From: Spirochaetales bacterium
GTDB taxonomy: Bacteria; Spirochaetota; Spirochaetia; DTKZ01
Length of the DNA: 6,951 nucleotides
Direction: 5' to 3'
Assembly (NCBI GenBank): GCA_031266855.1
Contig: JAISAF010000344.1
Span: forward strand, 1-6,951
The translations under genes and the position numbers were made by a program. The notes beneath the pieces were generated by a model, which worked only from the letters and a program-made list of their open reading frames with translations, did no database searches and was not told where the DNA came from. The number at the start of each line of letters is the position of its first letter. Position 1 is the stretch's first letter. This document shows positions 4,465 through 6,951 of the stretch, piece after piece.

Positions 4465-6372
4465 CTATACCCGGTATATTCCCAAAACGCGCGGGGTTTC
4501 CTCGGAAATCGCCCGAAGCTCCTCCAGGGCGCCGGTAAACATCTCCCGGTTATCCGGCACTTCCACGCCCATATAAAAAAGATACTGCCAGGGTTTTCCC
4601 TCGATGGGGCGCGATTCAATCTTCGTCAGATTGAGATTCTTCCCGGAGAGCACTTTCATGCACGCGAAAAGAGCGCCAGGCCGGTCCGGCGCGGAAAAAA
4701 TGATAATAGCCTTGTTCGGCTTTTCCGAAGTTTCGATCTCAGTCCGGGAAATAATGGCAAAGCGCGTATAGTTGTGGGGATTCGTTTCAATGCCCTCTTT
4801 TAAGACATGCATGCCATAAATCGCGGCCGCTTCCCTGTTGGCTATGGCGGCGTAGTCTTTGCGCCCCGCCTTCGCGATAAAGCACACCGAGCCGGCCGTA
4901 TCGTAGAAGGACTCCCCCCGCATGGAAGGATGCTCCTCCAGGAATTTGCGGCACTGCGCAAGCCCCTGGGGATGCGAAAAAACTTTCCTGATACCGCTCA
5001 GCTCCGCGCCGGGAAGCCCAATCAGGCTATGAATAATCCGCAGCTTCGTCTCGCCCACGATTTTCAAATCAGGATAACGCAAAAGCAAATCGTAGTTTTC
5101 GTGAATCGACCCGGTAAGGGAATTTTCCAGCGGAATAATACCATACTCCGCCTTCCCCTCAAGCACCGCGGAAAAAATATCGTCAAAACTCTGGCGGGGA
5201 AGACTCTCCACATCAAAATGGAAAAAACCTTTCAAGGCGGTCTCGCTGTACGCCCCGCTTTCTCCCTGAAAAGCCACACGGGTATTCCGTCCCGCAGCGG
5301 AAGGCCGATCCGTGGCAACCGAAAAAGCCGTCCCCCCCGCGGCCGGCGCCGGAGGAATCTTCGCCACTTCCTTTCCCACAACAGCCGAAAGCGCCTCAAT
5401 ATCCCGCATCAGCTTTTCGAACTGATCAGGAAACAGGCTCTGCGGCCCGTCAGAAAGCGCCCGCGCCGGATCGGTATGCACTTCGACAGTAAGCCCGTCC
5501 GCGCCCGCCGCGATTGCCGCAAGCCCCATCGGCGGCACTTTTTCCCGGATACCCGTCGCATGACTGGGATCCACAATAACAGGAAGATGGCTCAGCTTCT
5601 TCACAACCGGAATCGCCGACAAGTCAAGAGTATTACGCGTATACGTCTCAAACGTTCTGATACCCCGCTCGCACAGAATAACATCATCAGTCCCATGAGC
5701 CAGAAGGTATTCCGCCGCCATAAGCCATTCCTCGATAGTAGCCGAAAGCCCCCGCTTCAAAAGCACTGGCATCCCCGTCTTCCCCACCTGCTTCAAAAGC
5801 TCGAAGTTCTGCATATTACGCGCGCCAATCTGAAAAACATCAACATAGCCGCGCATCAAATCAATATGCCCCGTAGCCACAACCTCGCTCACAACCGGCA
5901 TCCCGGCCGCCTCCCCAGCCTCCTTCAAATACCGAAGCCCCTCCTCCCCCAAACCCTGAAACGAATACGGCGAAGTACGCGGCTTGTACGCCCCGCCCCG
6001 CAGCATAACCGCCCCCGAAGCGCGAAGAACCCGCGCCGTCTCCAGAATCTGCTCACGGCTCTCCACCGCGCAGGGCCCCGCGATAACAACAATCCTGCGC
6101 CCCCCGATCTTCACCGCCCCCACCCGCACCAGGGTATCGTCCTTCTTCATCTCCCGCGAAGCCAGCTTATACGGCTTACTCACAGGAATAACACTCTTCA
6201 CACCAGGAAGAAGCTCCACCTCCCGCGGATCAACCTTCGCCGGCCCCACCGCGCCAAAAATCGTCTCCTCCTGCCCAACAATCTCCCGAATCTGATAACC
6301 CTTCTCCGACAGAAAAGCCCGAATCCCGTTCCTGTCCTCCACCTGAATATCATGCTCAAGTACAATAACCAT
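4465..6372 (-). CDS. Fused DAHP synthase / prephenate dehydratase with ACT domain
   Basis: This 635-residue cytoplasmic enzyme joins two steps of phenylalanine synthesis. Residues 1-75 form a ferredoxin-like regulatory domain (MVIVLE..., LPGVKSVIPVSKPYKLASRE). Residues 85-335 are type I-beta DAHP synthase, which condenses phosphoenolpyruvate with erythrose 4-phosphate: AGPCAVES with metal-site Cys101, KPRTSPYSFQG (130-140), KRG (206-208), VDPSHATG with His271, and VEVHTDP (297-303). A Pro/Ala-rich linker (about 336-364) follows. Residues 365-542 are prephenate dehydratase (FQGESGAYSE, PLENSLTGSI, YTRF with the catalytic-type Thr536). Residues 553-635 are an ACT domain with PGALF (565-569) and ESRP (586-589), the usual phenylalanine-binding motifs. 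No chorismate mutase domain is present. The start at 6372 is preferred over upstream ATGs: it matches the family's N-terminus, has GGTAAGG just before it, and follows the upstream stop by 10 nt. The longer frame would overlap that gene. Confidence 0.93.
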   Translation of the reverse strand: MVIVLEHDIQVEDRNGIRAFLSEKGYQIREIVGQEETIFGAVGPAKVDPREVELLPGVKSVIPVSKPYKLASREMKKDDTLVRVGAVKIGGRRIVVIAGPCAVESREQILETARVLRASGAVMLRGGAYKPRTSPYSFQGLGEEGLRYLKEAGEAAGMPVVSEVVATGHIDLMRGYVDVFQIGARNMQNFELLKQVGKTGMPVLLKRGLSATIEEWLMAAEYLLAHGTDDVILCERGIRTFETYTRNTLDLSAIPVVKKLSHLPVIVDPSHATGIREKVPPMGLAAIAAGADGLTVEVHTDPARALSDGPQSLFPDQFEKLMRDIEALSAVVGKEVAKIPPAPAAGGTAFSVATDRPSAAGRNTRVAFQGESGAYSETALKGFFHFDVESLPRQSFDDIFSAVLEGKAEYGIIPLENSLTGSIHENYDLLLRYPDLKIVGETKLRIIHSLIGLPGAELSGIRKVFSHPQGLAQCRKFLEEHPSMRGESFYDTAGSVCFIAKAGRKDYAAIANREAAAIYGMHVLKEGIETNPHNYTRFAIISRTEIETSEKPNKAIIIFSAPDRPGALFACMKVLSGKNLNLTKIESRPIEGKPWQYLFYMGVEVPDNREMFTGALEELRAISEETPRVLGIYRV

Positions 6373-6382
6373 CGCCTTACCA

Positions 6383-6631
6383 TCAGCCCCCTGTTTCGCC
6401 GTTTTTCCACTCAGCAAGAACCTGCTCATGAGCCGCAATCGTCGCCGCCGAAATAATATCGCCCACCCGGCCCCTGCCACCCTGATCATTCCCATCGCTC
6501 ACATACAAAGTCTCCAAAAGACTCTCCAAATCCTTCACACTAAAACCCGGATCAAGCAGCCGCCTGTACTTTGTCGTAGCATACACATTATCAAAAACCT
6601 CATTAAACTTCTCGTCTTCCCACTCAGCCAT
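6383..6631 (-). CDS. Small conserved-looking protein of unknown function
   Basis: This 82-residue acidic, soluble protein (MAEWEDEKFNEVF... to ...EWKNGETGG) has no signal peptide or membrane segment. It is mostly helical in character, with a run LESLLETLYVSDGNDQGGRGRVGD (about 36-59) that has a turn-forming Gly/Asp patch, and a helix IISAATIAAHEQVLAEWKN near the end. I do not recognise a named domain. Its stop is 10 nt before the aroF-pheA start, so the two are probably one operon. The frame extends upstream to 6760, but that extension translates the modular repeat, so the start at 6631 is chosen. Only GGGGGG, 2 nt before the ATG, could act as a ribosome site, which is poorly spaced. It could be a regulator or accessory of the downstream enzyme, but nothing in the sequence shows that. 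Confidence 0.65.
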   Translation of the reverse strand: MAEWEDEKFNEVFDNVYATTKYRRLLDPGFSVKDLESLLETLYVSDGNDQGGRGRVGDIISAATIAAHEQVLAEWKNGETGG

Positions 6632-6640
6632 GACCCCCCA

Positions 6641-6649
6641 AGTATAGCA
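6641..6649 (-). promoter_or_regulatory. Extended -10 promoter element of the small-gene/aroF-pheA operon
   Basis: On the minus strand, TG-C-TATACT (6649 to 6641) matches an extended -10 box (TGnTATAAT) at 8 of 9 positions. Only 9 bases separate it from the ATG at 6631, so the transcript would start about 3-4 nt before the start codon. A second TATACT at 6671-6666 would give a leader of about 30 nt instead. No convincing -35 box goes with either. Confidence 0.45.
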
Positions 6650-6686
6650 CAGCAGCGGGATAAATAGTATAGATATTTTAGTTTTT

Positions 6687-6809
6687 GGGCGCGTTTTTTT
6701 TCCCCCCCAAGGCGGGCAAAAAAACCGGGCTGTCTGCTCCAAGTCCTCGGATTTGCCCATGCAAATCCTGTGGGCTTTCCGCTACAATCCCTCGCGCCGC
6801 GCAGCGGCA
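6687..6809 (-). repeat. Modular hairpin repeat, copy 4 (inverted)
   Basis: On the minus strand: head GCCGCTGCGCGGCGCGAGG, core GGGATTGTAGCGGAAAGCCC (6791-6772), hairpin GGATTTGC/GCAAATCC (6749-6756 with 6761-6768, 4-nt loop), a decayed second core ending GGAGCAGACAGCCCGG, then an imperfect stem of T and C runs against GGCGGGC plus A7 (6695-6708 with 6711-6724, two mismatches), and the end CGCGCCC. The inner 62 bp match copy 1 with three substitutions. The GCGCCC end faces the small gene, about 56 nt from its start. Confidence 0.8.
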
Positions 6810-6858
6810 GTTACGCGTACCTGGGTATGCGGAGCATACCCAGGTACGCGCCTGTAAC
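6810..6858. repeat. 17-bp perfect hairpin bracketed by GTTAC and GTAAC
   Basis: CGCGTACCTGGGTATGC (6814-6830) pairs exactly with GCATACCCAGGTACGCG (6834-6850) around the loop GGA. GTTAC lies at its left edge (6810-6814) and GTAAC at 6854-6858, so the flanks are also inverted. The left flank GTTACGCG is shared with the hairpin at 4051. No T run follows on either strand. Confidence 0.8.
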
Positions 6859-6868
6859 CCCATGCCGT

Positions 6869-6888
6869 AATTTTGCTTTCGCAAAATT
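6869..6888. repeat. 8-bp hairpin AATTTTGC/GCAAAATT
   Basis: AATTTTGC (6869-6876) pairs with GCAAAATT (6881-6888), loop TTTC. Its arms match the ATTTTGC/GCAAAAT hairpins near 4055 and 4214. The rest of the window (6889-6951) is very GC-rich, with a small CCGCC/GGCGG inverted repeat and no gene that I can support. Confidence 0.55.
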
Positions 6889-6951
6889 GCGCGCCTCCAC
6901 GCCCGCCGCAGATGGCGGCGGCCCGCAACCCGGCCGCGGAATTGCCTCCCG

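Noticed and set aside
4807..6456. Long 549-residue open frame on the plus strand opposite aroF-pheA
   Set aside because: It is exactly antisense to a well-supported enzyme, is extremely rich in Arg, His and Pro, and has no recognisable motifs. It arises from codon bias of the GC-rich gene on the other strand.
6373..6495. Longer start for the fusion enzyme (ATG at 6495)
   Set aside because: The extra 41 residues are Arg-rich and unlike the family N-terminus, and the extension would overlap the upstream small gene.
6632..6760. N-terminal extension of the small gene to 6760
   Set aside because: The added residues are a translation of the modular repeat, and the same peptide appears in a shadow frame at copy 1.

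Overview
The window looks like bacterial chromosome from a host-associated spirochaete, most likely Treponema-like. This is an inference from three things: a TRAP binding protein with a Gly-rich stretch after its signal peptide, a moderately GC-rich AroF-PheA protein, and intergenic DNA packed with short palindromic repeats. No rRNA, tRNA or 16S marker is present to prove it. I saw no phage, transposase, CRISPR or toxin genes.

Layout. 1-147: the last 48 codons of a zinc-type medium-chain alcohol/polyol dehydrogenase. 148-597: a gene-free stretch with a long fold-back (possible terminator), a pyrimidine-rich tract, one copy of a modular hairpin repeat, and a good sigma70-like promoter. 598-3936: a three-gene TRAP transporter (dctP, dctQ, dctM), with an unusual 528-bp gap between dctP and dctQ that holds a tandem ~142-bp structured repeat and two further hairpins. 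3937-4464: a gene-free cluster of about ten perfect or near-perfect hairpins, bounded by inverted copies of the modular repeat. 4465-6372 (minus): a fused DAHP synthase/prephenate dehydratase/ACT protein. 6383-6631 (minus): a small 82-aa protein, 10 nt upstream and probably co-transcribed with the fusion. 6632-6951: another copy of the modular repeat plus a 17-bp-stem hairpin.

How the genes work together. DctP captures an acid or polyol-like solute in the periplasm and delivers it to the DctQM membrane channel for sodium-driven import. The upstream dehydrogenase fragment may act in the same catabolic pathway, but the substrate cannot be read from sequence. On the other strand, one polypeptide combines the first committed step of aromatic synthesis with the step from prephenate to phenylpyruvate, and carries an ACT domain suited to phenylalanine feedback.

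The least-explained feature is the intergenic architecture. A conserved core of about 16 bp (TTGGAGCGGAAAGCCC and relatives) recurs at four loci. Each core is followed by a hairpin whose arms pair perfectly or nearly so but differ in sequence from copy to copy, and each array closes with a GCGCCC-type end that faces the neighbouring gene.
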